This document shows positions 32,685 through 45,897 of a stretch of 64,000 bases of DNA, in pieces. This DNA is from Carallia brachiata (Eukaryota; Streptophyta; Magnoliopsida; Malpighiales; Rhizophoraceae). The stretch covers positions 2,208,187-2,272,186 of the forward strand of contig JADCRB010000026.1 of the NCBI GenBank assembly GCA_021464245.1. The letters run 5' to 3'. The translations under genes and the position numbers were made by a program. The notes under the pieces were generated by a model. That model had not been told where the DNA came from. It saw only the letters and a program-made list of their open reading frames with translations, and did not search any database. Position 1 is the first letter of the stretch, and each line of letters opens with the position of its first letter.

Positions 32685-33110
32685 TTGGGAGTAAGGAATT
32701 GAAGGGAATTACTCCAAGAGAGAATGAACAAGGGTGGAAAGGAAGACATGCTGTTGCTTGGGGAGGGAGGGAAACGAATAAGATAAAAAGGCAAGGCCAA
32801 GTATGTTCTCTAGTCCCACCATAATTCGATCCCCCAAAATTCGAGGGATTGGAGTAGAAAAGTGGCTGATTTTTTTTTTTTTTGTTGGTTCAATTTACAT
32901 TTTTGTCTTTACTTTTACATTTTAATTTTTATTTGTTTAGGATAAAATTAATACTGTGATACATATTACTTTATTTTTTTATTTTTTATTTATTTTCAAA
33001 CATAATATTTTGATTTTTTCTTCTCACATTATACTCTTCTAAATACAAAAAAAAAATGTTTGTTTTTTTTAATATTCATTCTTCTTATTTTTCTCTCTGT
33101 TTTTTTTTTT
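32685..33110 (-). repeat. Dispersed repeat family, copy B
   Basis: The reverse complement matches 5660-6085. One end is CTATGTTTGGGAGTAAGG. The right limit is approximate. Confidence 0.55.
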
Positions 33111-35140
33111 AAACAAAGGAATAGAGTTCAAAACTTAAAGTCCACTAATATTTAAATTTCTCTTCTCACTTTATCAGGAGAAAAAAAATACAACAAAATA
33201 TCTGTCACTAAATCCATGTCAACTTGGATGCGATTGTAGTCAAACATGTTATCGTGCAGAAGAAAAAAGAAGGGAAACAAGAAAGATGAGTGTGTTTTAT
33301 TATTAAAGACCTAAAATATAGACGCATAGGTTCTTAATCCATAGGATATTCCTTTCAGAACAAGATCCTTCAAATTTTGTGACATCCTGGATAGTCACTG
33401 GTAGTTTGCATATTCAGTTTCTTTAAATGAATTACACCATGTTTCCCTTGTTTGTATGCGGTAAAAAAAACAAATAATAAAAAAAAATAATTATAGAGCT
33501 AATTTGAACTGTCTAGCATAGTTTGTATTTGAATTTAATAATAAAACATAAGCTGTAGATACATTGTCCAGATGGTAAATTTAAGTTCGAAATCAAAATT
33601 AGTGGTGTTGTTGATTACAGTCCCATTATATTCACTCTCGAGTACTATCAACAATGACTGGTATTTATATATTCCAGGATCTGAAGAACTCGGTACAGCC
33701 GAGTGGCATAAGCAGTTTGTCTCACAAGAACAGTGCAGTTTCGAACCGGCGACCCCATTCTCATCCTTCTCATCCTCTGGTCCGAATTCCAGGATCGTAT
33801 TTGTTTGCATGCCGCAGTCCATTGTACCTTACAGCATTTTCTCGAAAACCCAGTGTTGTTTGTCAATCCAGTGGCATTGGGCCTAGGCCGCAATAAAATT
33901 GATGGATTGGATGGTTATCCTAGTTTTGGGTCAGCACCAAATTCAGGCAGGAGTCTCTTACGGAGGTTACTGGCGGATTCTTGTCTCTGGACTGCAGTTT
34001 GTTAGTGCGGCAGGCATGTCTACTCCATCCCAATATCAACTAGAGATTTGCAAAAAAAAAATATTAGTGCTGCGCATTAATGTTTTGAACTTATGTTTTG
34101 CAGCCGAATACATTTGGTTCCTGAAAATCCATTCGCCTCTCTCATCTTAGTTTCATTAATAGGCCCTTTTGGTTATGGGCTGAACAACAAGAAATGTCCT
34201 ATAAAACCTCATTCTATTTTGTAGTGAATTTGCTTTTGGGTCCTGTTAATTAGACCTCTAACTCTCTGATTTGAGCACGACCCCATCTGGACCCACAAAA
34301 AAGAGCACGGTCCCATTGGGCTAGATGACTAAAGAACAAAGCCATGCATTGTCTCTAAATTTACTTTAGACATGCACAGTAGTGCGAGTAGGTGTTTTAT
34401 TTTTGTTGAGCGTTATAGAGTTTACTTTTCTATAAATTGAGATTGTGATACAATCAACTTTATGATATATAAGCATGACTTTTCTTAACGGGATTATGAA
34501 ATATTATACCTACTCTCTTTCTTTGTATTAAAAAAAAAAAATGCCATTGACATTTTTATGGCGTTTTTGTTCAAGACCTTGAAGTCAAGACTACATATTG
34601 CGAGCACGACTTAACAAATCAATCACTAATCACATGCCTTTCATGTGTCTATCAATAGAGCAAGCTGCCTTCTTTTATTATGTAGGTCACTAAATATCTA
34701 CTTTGCTTTCTATGAAATAGTACAGTTTCTCTTACTTGGGAAGCCAGCTCATAAGCAAATTAAGCTCCTTTTCTTTCAATTTTTGCCGGCCAAACCTTCC
34801 CCATGATTTATTTATTTGCGGAAAGTTGGAAGATGTGTCACATAATCAAAGAAAGTGATTAAAGATAAAAGCCATTGGCAAAGATTCTACTTTCCTTTTA
34901 CTTTTATAATAACATTTGGACAGCACTCACAAAGTTAGAAATTAAGAGAGAAAAAAAAAAAAAAAGAGGAAAAGCTGCCTACCATTAAGGCGTCTAAACC
35001 CTACATCAAGCCCACTTATCACCTAACCAAATCTTTTCCCTAATGGACACTTTTATGTTGTGTGCTTGTTTGTTTATTTCTTTCCTTTTCTTTTGTTCTG
35101 CACCTGTAAATCAGAGTTTATGTACACTTGTTCATAGCCG

Positions 35141-35160
35141 CCCCCCCCCCCCCCCCCCCC
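35141..35160 (+). repeat. Poly-C run of 20
   Basis: Twenty consecutive C after CCG. Two shorter C runs of 13 and 14 occur at 36872-36884 and 42382-42395. Confidence 0.95.
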
Positions 35161-35172
35161 AAAAGATCAAAA

Positions 35173-35530
35173 AGACCTCTCTCTTTCCTACATGTTAAAG
35201 TAATGGGAGAAAAAAAATTCAGAGTCCATTTGCCTTTGCTTTTTTTTTAACACTAATATAATTTCGTATTCTAATTAAAATTAAAATTGATAATTTTAAA
35301 ATGAGATTGATAGTTTTTGTAATGAAAAAATAACTATTTTTAATTTTTATTTTAAAAATTATAAATTTTATTTTAAAATTATTAATTTTAATTTTATTCA
35401 AGACACCAAGTAAAAAATATCAAAATTTAACACACCAACATTTTCTTTTTTTATTTTTTTTTGACACATCTCCCTCAGACTCTTTATTTTCCATCCTCTG
35501 ATTCAGGAAATTTTTTAGACCTCTCTCTTT
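35173..35530. repeat. Segment flanked by 14-bp direct repeats
   Basis: AGACCTCTCTCTTT occurs at 35173-35186 and 35517-35530. The 330 bases between are AT-rich, without ORF or clear inverted ends. A long target-site duplication of a retroposed sequence is possible, but chance duplication in pyrimidine-rich DNA cannot be excluded. Confidence 0.5.
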
Positions 35531-38500
35531 AAAGGGCCGTGTGAGCGCTGTCTCATTTGACAGCTAGTTTGATAAAAATTTGGTGTTATAATTACCAAGA
35601 AATGAACATTGCTTGAACATAAACTCCCCTTATTAAATCATATAATTGGAAGGTCTTTGTTTGGCCATGGAGTTAAAGTCTAATAGGAATCGACAACTCT
35701 ATACTGTTTCTCCTTCTCTATCCATATCCATAATTGGATTAGCGTATGACTCAAAAAAGCCATCTCAGAAACCTGCATGCATCTTTCTGTTAGTATCCAT
35801 AAACTTATTAAATCCTTTTTTTATTTTTTGCGATCATTCAAAATTTCCTACCTGCCCTGTGTGTTCCTAATCATGGGGTTGAATTTTTAAAGATTGAGAT
35901 ATTCTGATAGCAATTGGAAACTAGAAACTGTACCTCTTCTTGAGGTTCTGTGGCCCCACTATAATTAGCTCCCTTGTAGGAAAAATTTTGGAAATTAATC
36001 GTTGATTTTGACGTGCCTAAATTTTGGCCATATGTGCAAACTAGGAAGTATATTCTAAACAGAGGTGCTGATAAGCGCTTGCTGTTCATAAATCAGGCCA
36101 AGTTCTGCCTATCACTGAACAATGTTTCTTTTCAAGTTAGATAGTATTTGACTTCAATTTCCTGTTGCATGTACTAAATTGCATAAGTTGAATAGAAAAT
36201 CATGGCTAAACTTCCCTGGATAGATTGCAATGGCTAGCTTGTGCACCTGCTGCTTCTGGCAATCTGATAAATAACAGTGTAAAAACAAGACAAGTTGCAA
36301 TGGACAATTTGCGCTTATATTTACAACTTTTGAAGTCTTGCTCCTCGTGAATACTGGTGAAATTGTTAAATATTAAATTTGTAATCTCATTAGACTTTGT
36401 GCAGGTAAGACACACCAATTAATTTGTCCCATGCTCAAGCAACCCCTCTTGCCTCAAAAGTCTTTCCCATGCCCATTTATGATTGGACTTTAGTCCTCCA
36501 CTCAGTTTTAACATTAATAAAATGTGGAACTATGGACTCTGACGTGTATGGAAGATGTTCAGACATATCTTCTGCTGTGTAACTATCTCTCTGTTTTTTT
36601 TTTTTTTTGGCACCTTATTATACAGATTTTTATGTATTTCAAACTTCTTAGAAAACCAGCAAAGAATGCCCACACAAGTCCCAAAAATTGCTAAAAGTAT
36701 TTAACACCTGAGAGTCATTCTGATCACCGGATCAACTGTTCACATTGTTTGATCATGTGGACCATCTTCACATAATCACATGAATGCCTTTTTCACGTCC
36801 AATTTGTTTTCATACTATCTATCAGCACTGCAAAATCCCACATGCCCACAACGCATCACCAAACTTGAGAACCCCCCCCCCCCCTAAGAACCCAACTCAC
36901 ACACACGTGTTATTGTCAAAACAGAAGAATGATGTGGGGTCCTTTGTTACATATGCACTGCAGCAAGCCAGTGAGCAATTATCAAGCTGGTGGTGGGGTC
37001 TGATTTTTGAATGGCATACTTACAGCTACAATCCCACTTGCGCCTGATTATCACTGGTTGGGATGGTTTGCTTGTCTTGCCTGATCACACCCATTGGCAA
37101 ACCGCAGGGGGCATGATAAATTGACCATACAGGGGCACATTGGCATGACAGAAGTTTATTGCTTCTTTAGCACCACAAGTTGGCTACTGGGTCGGTCTGA
37201 TTTTTAAGCTTTATTTTGATATAAAATCCACTCTACTGGAAAATGCCATCCAAAGTATTGAATTAAGTGAATACTGAATAGCAATGAATTGGTCACTATT
37301 TGCATGCGTATTTATCAAAAATTTGCCGTCTTGAGATCACTGTACGAAGATTCCATTTTAAATACTACTGAATTTCATGTGAGCTGCGCGCATATAACTT
37401 ACAAATAGGGACCTCAATAAATTGGATTATAGCTCTTCGACTGAGAAAAACTATGACAAGAGAAATAGTAATTTAAAATAATTTATAAAGTTTTTAACGC
37501 TTGTAAAAAAAATCAAATTGACGCTTGGTTTTAAAAATTGGGATTGATTAGCAGCTTGGTGTTTAGAAATCGTTATTCATATTTAATCTTTTGCGGTTAA
37601 TCTGGACTATTTTGACTGTTAGCTCGCATGGGGCTACATTGCAGTTATGGGGTTTGGCTTCAATTAGAACAATGGTGGTACAATTTCATCATTTGGTTCA
37701 ATGCCATATTCGTCTGTATATTGTAAAAGAAGAGAGAATGATCCAGGAAGCTAAAGAAATTTCCATTTTTGTTAATGTAGCTACGAAGAGAAAACAAACA
37801 GTATATGTATTCATACATGTTCTATTTGCTCTTGTTATGTTGTCAACTTACGGAAAAGAGTCGAGACAAAGGATTACAGTTGAAACGTGAGGAAAGGGAG
37901 CAGATATTTCCCTAATTATATATCAATTGTTTGATCTTTTCAAAAGTGGAATTTAAATAAGACAAAAGCAAAAATAAATATGGCATCGCCACCATACGGT
38001 TTATTGTTATTTTTATTTTTATTGATGTTGTTGTTGTTGTTGATCCATTTGTCTACTGGGTCAGCATTATATTAAGCTAACCAAACCACACAACTGATTA
38101 AAATATTAAAAATTAAAGTATATTTGCATAATCTTTTTTCTTTCAGCTTTACAGTGAGAATATTCTCCAGTCAATTTTCGCTCTAACCGAAATTAAGTTC
38201 CTCTCTAAGAGGATCTTAAAGATGAACCATCCCACATTGATCTATTGCATTAAGAACCATATTACTAGAGTGCTTCTAGCAAGCATCGAACTCAATGACA
38301 AGAGATCAATTTGTATTGTCTAATGCATCAGTTTTCAAACTCACTTTATTGTGGAAATTAAAGAGAATTGGGTTGAAATTCCGCTCTCCTATCACTTTCG
38401 ATTATATGTGACCAGTTAGACTAAATTTAATTAATTACAATTCTGAGAGCGTTTATATAATATATTGTATATATTGTTAAATAACAAAATTTATTAGAAA

Positions 38501-40063
38501 ATATAAACTTTTTTAAGTGATATCACAACTTAGGCAGACACACCCTACTAAATGGATTAATTAGATTCAGCTATAATTATAAAACTTGACTTGCACAATA
38601 AGCTCTTGCTAAACCAATGGGTCGATGAATAATAATATTTTACATTTTTGCTTTTTTTATAAAAAGAATTGTACCCTCATTTTGCATTTGATATAATCTT
38701 TTAAAGTTTATATAACCATGTCGGTAAGCAGAACATAAACCTAAATCAAGTAATCACTAACATGTCTCCTGAGGCAAATTAGTAATAGCATCACAAATTA
38801 ACTTTCGTAGTATATACTACAAATGGGATCGGAATTAACTTGTTATGCATCAAATTGATTGAGGAATTCAATTTAAATCTATTTTATAGGATAATTAGAA
38901 TCCAAATTATTTTTTCTAGACATAGTCAACTGTACGATCAAGTGACTGTATAACATGAAAACTTGATCAACGGTTCACACATCGTTTATTAATGTGCTCC
39001 TTTGCACGAAATTATTTCTGAAAACAAAAACGTCAAAAAAAAAAAAAAGAGGAAATTTACAAAACTGCCGATTAATCGCGCCGACCGCGCCGAGTGACAA
39101 CTAGGATACGCTGACGCCAAAACCAAATCGCCATCAGCTCACACGGAGCCGAGATATTAGTACCCACGTTCCCAATTTCCTTTCTTTATTTATTTATATT
39201 ATTATCATATCTTTGTTTATTCAATTTTTATTTATTTATTTGGAAAAACTTGGTAGCGCGAGTTTGGAGGAGGATTGTAAGGATATTGGTTCAATCGGCT
39301 GGTCACTCATCGAATCACATGTTTAATTAAATATATGCAAATAATAGTATACCAAATAAAAAATAACATCTATAATAATGAGAATTTTTTCAAATGGTAA
39401 AGAATATTTTATTTTTAATAATTTTTTAAAATGCTAAGAAACTAAAATGCTTTCATTAATTATGTTCTACCTTGTAAAAAACACAACCTTTCAAAACAGA
39501 AACACCTAATTTGAAACAAGAATAACTTGAAAATATTGTATTTCTATGATAAATGAATAAGACTGCTGATGTTTGTGGTCTATTTATTAAGAGTTATATG
39601 TTAGAATTTCTGTTAAAATGTTAAGTGGAATTAAACGTATGTATATCCTTATAGAATTATGGAAGTGGCTTGGTAACTTTTTTTTTAGAGTTAACCTGCT
39701 TAGAAACTTTTATTGGTCTTAAAAATATACTCTTCCAATAATTTAGTACAAAGACACTTATTCACCACATACAATAAAAAAAACGTAATTTTTCTTGACA
39801 GTTTTATAGTATACCACTTATACTTTTTCAATTTTATATACCCAAAAAAAATAATAAATCAGTAAGATGTGAGCCAGTCATAAATGACATTTACAAGACC
39901 ATTAAAGACGTTAAAAAATAAAATATTTCATTTTAATTGAAAGCCGTAGTTAAACACAATGAAATGACTATAATAGTTATGATAACTCACCAAAGTTCAA
40001 CAATTTGAGGTTTTCGTGTTGATTTTTTTTTTACTGGTTAATATTGTGGGATGAGCAACAATT

Positions 40064-40389
40064 GGGATAACTAACTTTTTAAACTTAAATTTTTATAATT
40101 TTTTTTTATTTGAAACCTAAATTTTTTAATTTTTTTATTTAAGGACTAAACATTCATTTTTTGTTATATTCAAATCCTTTTACAATGAAATCGTTAACTT
40201 TTCTGTTAACTTTAATTTTGTTTCTTCCTGTTTCTATTAGATTTAACATAAAAGTTAATAGTAAATCATACAAAAGCACTTAAATAGAAAAAAGAAATAA
40301 AAGTTTAGTCCTTAAATAAAAAACTTAAAAAATTTAGATTTTAAATAGAAAACATCATAAAAGTTTAGATTTAAAAAATTGATTATCCC
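40064..40389. mobile_element. Mutator-like MITE, perfect 9-bp target duplication
   Basis: GCAACAATT occurs at 40055-40063 and 40390-40398. The ends start GGGATAA, and inverted arms of more than 80 bases share TTTAAGGACTAAAC. It has the same terminal GGGATAA as the element at 23658-24157. 326 bp, no ORF. Confidence 0.92.
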
Positions 40390-41311
40390 GCAACAATTTG
40401 GTTGGATTAATACAATTTGAGAAGCCAGATTTTCACAAATCCGACCAAGTTTGACCTAATTGAATGTACAACGGTCAAATTGTGTGATCCCAACCCAGTT
40501 ACATGCCTGAATTTCTGGATTTTCAATCGGACCGTTCGAGCCTAATTACGTCTGATAACTATAATTTGAAGTCTGACCACCGTCAACTTTAAAATTAGAA
40601 CTAAACCAGAACTAAATTGTCACAAAATAAAACTTAAAATCAGTCAACAATTTTACGATTTGAAATTTTAGGGGCTAGCTAAGGTTCTCCCTCTCGGAAA
40701 CTAAAACCGAACAAAATAGAGTTTATCTTTAATCCGATTCTGAAAACCAGAACATTAGATGAAGTTCTAAAAATTTTCAAAAATTGACAAAAAAAAGTGA
40801 GGCATGTCTGATTTTGGATAAAAATTGGCTGCAAACCATAATCGAGATTCAATCGAAATAGTTTGGTTATGACTCTGATTTTCACTTGATTTCATAATGG
40901 AAACCATCAATTTCGAATTAAGTTCATAACCAAACTGTTTCATGATTAGGCCTAGTTGGGATTAAGTGGCACGATCAACTATAATGCCGACATATTTTGT
41001 CAAAACAACTAAAATGTACTAACTTTGGAGTATTACATCTTGTTTGATTCATATGTAGCAATTTTTAAAAAGATATACTACATTTTAAGTCCACCTAATT
41101 ACTGCTCTATTTTGTTTCTTTTTTTATTCATTAAAAAATCCGTTGAATCGTAAATAATACAACGCGATAGTCATTCCATTCTTATAAATTTTACTCTCAC
41201 TTTTCATAATTAGAACCCTTGTTATGAGTTTATAACTCAAAAACTGTGAAATATCTCTTACTATACAAACGGTCCAAAACTGGCTGTACGCCAGTATCCG
41301 GTAAACCCAAG

Positions 41312-41392
41312 GTTTCATTTTCATTTGAAGCGAATTTTGGGTTCATTTCATTTGCCAAAACTCCGAGAGTGTTACCTAACCCAAGTTAGATT
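41312..41392 (-). repeat. 81-bp dispersed repeat, arm 2
   Basis: Reverse complement of 4099-4179 with few mismatches. It lies about 470 bases upstream of the HD-Zip TATA box. Confidence 0.85.
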
Positions 41393-41858
41393 CTAACCCT
41401 CTTTCTGACCCAAGTAGTTTATTTATTTAAAGAGGGAGAAATTCTGAGAGACTAGCTAGGTTGTCAATAGTTTACTCTGCCTTCCCTGTTTTTGTCTTCC
41501 AAAGCTAGTCAGTCTGTCCAGTTGAACATCTTAGTGAAAAAATTCAAGACATTTAGCTTCAGCCAAAAATTAGTTTACTGAATGATGTAAGGAGGGTTAG
41601 AGACAAAAAAATCTTTCTTTGTCTGATAACTTCTCTTGTGGGGTTGGGTTTTTGGTGTTCTGGCTGTGATAGAACAGCTTTGCTTGTTAGGCTTTATTTT
41701 TGTGTGTGGGCTGGATTTGTTTGGGTAGGGAGCAGTTTGGTTTCTTTTTAGATGGGTACAGAGGGAGAAGAAGGTTTGGATAGGAAGAAAGATGGAATAG
41801 GCAAGAGAGGGCAGTGGTTGTACAGTTGTATCCAGCAGTACTTCATAAGCTGGTCTGG

Positions 41859-41868
41859 TTATATAAAT
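41859..41868 (+). promoter_or_regulatory. Probable TATA box of the HD-Zip gene
   Basis: TTATATAAAT lies about 170 bases upstream of the start codon, a normal distance for a plant gene with a 5' leader of about 140 bases. Confidence 0.6.
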
Positions 41869-42032
41869 GAGACTTGCTTCTTCAGGTAGAAAGAGCCCAT
41901 AACATTCTACTTGAGAACTTTGAAAAGATCTCATTAACAGAGAGAGAACACACAAAAGGATTTCAAAGAAGAAGGGGGGCTGATCTAAAAAAAGATCTGT
42001 TTTTTGGGGGGGTTGGTTAACTTCTTTCAGCC

Positions 42033-43486
42033 ATGAAGAAACTTGGCAGCACTGATTCCCTTGGTGCTTTGATGTCCATGTGCCCAACCACAGGTTCTTA
42101 CACAGAATCCATTAACTGTCATTGCTAGTGCTCCTTGTTAAAAGAATTCAGACACACACACATGTGATGTTTTTTTTTTTTATTCTCTTGTTTTGCTTTT
42201 CCCTTCCAGTCTCTATGGTAAATAAATACACTTTGACAACTTTGAAATGAAACCCTGAGAAAAGAATCCTGGTTTTTGCCTTATAAAAAGACTTGTCTTG
42301 TTTTCACTCAAACTTTCTTTCACTTTTCATATCCTTTTGGGGTGTGTGATCCACTTTGATGATGTATTGATCTCTCTGTTTCCCCCCCCCCCCCCTTTTG
42401 TTTAGATGAAAATAGTCCAAGAAACAACAACCAAATGTACAGCAGGGAATTTCAGCCCATGTTGGACGGCTTAGATGAAGAAGGTTGTGTTGAAGAATCA
42501 GTTCATGTGACCGAGAAGAAACGGCGACTGAGCGTGGATCAAGTCAAGGCCTTGGAGAAAAACTTCGAGGTCGAAAACAAGCTTGAACTTGAGAGAAAAG
42601 TGAAGCTAGCCCAAGAACTTGGATTGCAGCCAAGACAAGTCGCTGTTTGGTTCCAAAACAGACGCGCCCGTTGGAAGACCAAGCAATTGGAGAGAGACTA
42701 CGGCCTTCTCAAAGCCAATTATGAAGCTCTTAAGCTCAATTATGACGCCCTCCAACATGACAATGAAGCTCTACTCAAAGAGGTATAAGAGTCAAAATCT
42801 TTAATGTCAGACTTGTATTGAAATCTTAATTAAGGTATACTCTATTGTTTGATCGTTTAGAGTTTGTTAATTCCTGGCGCCAGATAAGGGAGCTGAAAGC
42901 CAAGCTTAACGATCAGAACCCAGAGAGCTTTGTCTCTGTCAAAGAGGAGATCATATCGCCGGAATCCGATGACAAAGAGGCTGAAGAGCAGCCAGCGATA
43001 CTTGCCTCTGTTGCAGGAACAGAGACCCAAGAGCTGAGTTATGGGAACTTAAACACCACCACAAAAGGCAGCAACAACAGCAATGGAATAATAGGTGCTG
43101 CATCTCTTTTCCCAGAATTCAAAGATGGGTCATCTGATAGTGACTCAAGCGCGATCTTGAACGAGGACAACAGTCCTAATCCGGCCATTTCGTCATCTGG
43201 GGTCCTCCAAAACGACCCCCAGCAGCAACAGCAACTACTGATGACTTCTTCTTCCCCACTGTCTCCATCATCGCTCAAGTTCACCTGCTCAGCCTCGTCT
43301 TCTTCACCAGCATCATCCTCATTTAATTGCTTCCAGTTCTCATCATCAAAACTATCATCATCCTACCCAACTCAGTTTGTCAAGGTGGAAGAGCACAATT
43401 TTTTCAGCAGTGAAGAAGACTGCAATTTCTTCTCAGACGAGCAGCCTCCTACTCTTCATTGGTACTGTCCTGATCAATGGAATTAG
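42033..43486 (+). CDS. Class I HD-Zip transcription factor (ATHB5/6/16 type)
   Basis: Three exons: 42033-42093, 42406-42782 and 42884-43486, giving 346 residues with GT-AG introns in phase. The N-terminus [16 protein letters not shown] matches the conserved start of the ATHB6/ATHB16 subgroup. The homeodomain covers about 57-113 with the recognition helix [10 protein letters not shown] (102-111). A leucine zipper follows directly, with leucines exactly every seven residues at 115, 122, 129, 136, 143 and 150. An acidic/Ser-rich region with a Gln run comes next, and the tail [10 protein letters not shown] resembles the C-terminal activation motif of the group. The third-exon acceptor is GGCGCCAG; the earlier TTTAG acceptor would give an immediate stop. 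Such proteins bind CAATNATTG-like sites as dimers and act in ABA, light and growth responses (family knowledge). Intron 1 carries a C14 run close to its acceptor. Confidence 0.97.
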
Positions 43487-45897
43487 GCAAAAAATCAATA
43501 ACGCAAAATAAGTAAGCAAGCAAGTCCAGTGGGTCGCGTGGTATCTTAAGACAAATACAGAGGGGGAGAGAGACAGATTGGTAACTCCAATAAGTTTGTA
43601 AAATGGAAGAAGTGGAGTATTGAGCATATCTATGTAATGTAAAGCTTTGTTCTGGTCTCCATTTCTGCAACACGGAGAATTGGAGAAAAAAGAAACATTA
43701 GTGGCTTCATTTAAGTAATTTTGAAGCCACTTAGTGCTCCTTGGAGAAACCTTACCATTAAAAGGAGGAAGACCAGATGGAGGGTTTCTTTAACGTGGGC
43801 TGAGGCAAAAGATGACGCTAATGGGCAATATTTATTTCTCTCTTTCTCGTGCGGGAATGATTGGCTCGTAATTGGGAACTCTCTCTCTCTCGCTCTCTCT
43901 CTCTCATCTCTACCTGTCTCTCTCTCTCTCTACTGTATAAAGGACAGGGGTCAAGGGCAAAAGAATTCCTGTAATGGAGAAATAATCATTGTCTTCTCTT
44001 TTCACTTCTATCTATGCTCTTTCTTTTCTCTTCTTTTTATTAGGCATATAATCAATGGCCAGCTTTACTTTCTTGTTTTAGATTTGTCATGAACACTTTT
44101 TTGGAGAAAAGAAGAAAGTCATCAGCTTTATAAGCATCACAGCTAAGATTTTATTAGTCCAGAGCCCAATTCTACCCATTAAGACTGAGAATTCTGAATT
44201 CTGATTTTCTGGGTGCCATAGCTTTATTGTACATGAAAAAAGAAAAGAATACTCTAAGTATGCTGTTTATCGCATTTATAATTTAACAAATTATATTACT
44301 GTGTGTTTGGGTGTTTGTGGGGTGTTTCCTTTTTGACTAAAAAGGTTTATTGGTATTGTATTTGTTGGTAAGGTTCACTAGCAACAATCGACTTCAATAA
44401 TCTAATTATGCACCAATTTGATGCTGAAAATAACACATTTACTGTGCTTTTGCGATGTATATGACACAGCACCGCGCAAGTGCCAAGGGTAACAAATCAC
44501 AGTGCGCTTAGAAGACACAGAAAAGTAGAGCAAAAAAAAAAACCACAAGAGGGTCCCGTAAAAAGGATCAATACGTTACATGATTGATTAGTTCCCATCC
44601 CAATACATGCGTGTCTGCTGGGACTTTTGAAGCCGCAGCTTTTTGGTCCACTGTAAACATCCTACACTTGCACGATAACCTTTTTTAGTTCTTTCTTCCT
44701 TCTTTGTTTTCTTTACCAAGATTTGTAAAGAATAAAGATTAAAAAAAAAAAAAACAAAAAAGAAGAAAAGCAATGAGGGGCACAAACTTTTAGAAACTTT
44801 CAAAAAAAAAAAAAAAAAAACATGAACATTAAATGCCACTAGTTTTAAATCTGCGATATCAAAAGTGCACACCAGTACTCATTTAAAATTTTTTATTTAT
44901 TTATTCTTCAAATTATTATTATTATTTATTATTTTTGCTATTATGTTTTTGGCCCTATCATCGTTTTTATTTTCTCAAAAAATATTTCATTCGTTATACT
45001 TTAATTTGTACTGGTTCAATTGCACATTTAACTTAGGTTATTCTGATTTAAATTTTTCCATGTTAAAAATATACAATAATGTGTTATTAATAAAAAAATC
45101 AAAATAGAATTTATTTTCGAGTTATCACAACATTGAGGTCAAATACTTATTTTTATTTTTTTAGTTTTCCTTTGCTTTTTTTGGATTTTTAATAAATAAA
45201 TCAAAAAAATAAATTGATTTTTTAAAACATTTAATGGAATAAAACTTCTCAAAACAACATCATTTTCAACATCTTTATTTAATGACTCCGATGAAGCAGG
45301 CATTCTTGAGACAAGGTGAAAGTTCACGTGTTTGTGGGGGAAAAAAAAAATTCACTCATGGAATGTGTATGAAATGAAGTGTAACTTCGGGTGATGTTTA
45401 TGTAATAAGACCTAAATTTTTCTTGAAATAAGGAGGGTTATTGAAGACTTTTTTGTTGATCTAAATTTTTAGAATGTTGCATTTTATAGTTGTCGATCGA
45501 AGGAGTTGATAGAAAAACATGGAGGACTCATTTCAAGTGAAAACAACAAGACTGCTATTGAGATTAATGACGCGTATAGAATGTCACACTATATTGCAAG
45601 TACTTCATAAGTCTTTTTTCAAGTTTAAGGTCACATGGAAATGTAATTTTTTTATGTTTAATGCAATAATTCAAAATAATTAAAATATCGAATTAGATAT
45701 AGCCATTATAGAAACATTCTTAACTAATACTTCAATTTTTTTTATCCTTTATTTTTCTTACATATGATTGTAATAGAAGCTCTATTTAATCTTAAAAATT
45801 ATCAAGAAAGAATTTTTAAACTCAAAAATTTTTTCAGTAGATACAAATATAAATATGTTCAAATATAAACATTATAAAAAAGTTGAAGGATGAAGCT
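43487..45897. other. 3' flank of the HD-Zip gene; no further gene seen
   Basis: The 3' untranslated region probably extends to about 43700. A CT microsatellite is at 43880-43931. The remainder is AT-rich with homopolymer runs. Confidence 0.5.
43880..43931 (+). repeat. CT microsatellite
   Basis: Interrupted (CT)n of about 50 bases downstream of the HD-Zip gene. A shorter pure (CT)n lies at 49346-49365. Confidence 0.9.

Larger units (their letters stand above)
33111..41850. other. Long stretch without a convincing gene
   Basis: Low coding potential throughout. A moderately GC-rich patch at about 33670-34030 has overlapping ORFs on both strands (up to 104 codons) but no recognisable protein. 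A 99-codon ORF at 37591-37890 is likewise unrecognised. Bounded items inside it are listed separately: a C20 run, a direct-repeat-flanked segment, one MITE and one dispersed repeat arm. Confidence 0.5.

Noticed and set aside
33700..33800. tRNA-like string TTCGAACCGGCGACCC
   Set aside because: It looks like the T-arm of a minus-strand tRNA, but no D-arm, anticodon stem or acceptor pairing could be fitted around it.
41575..42087. 170-codon minus-strand ORF overlapping HD-Zip exon 1 and its leader
   Set aside because: No recognisable domain, and it runs opposite the TATA box, leader and first exon of a well-supported gene.
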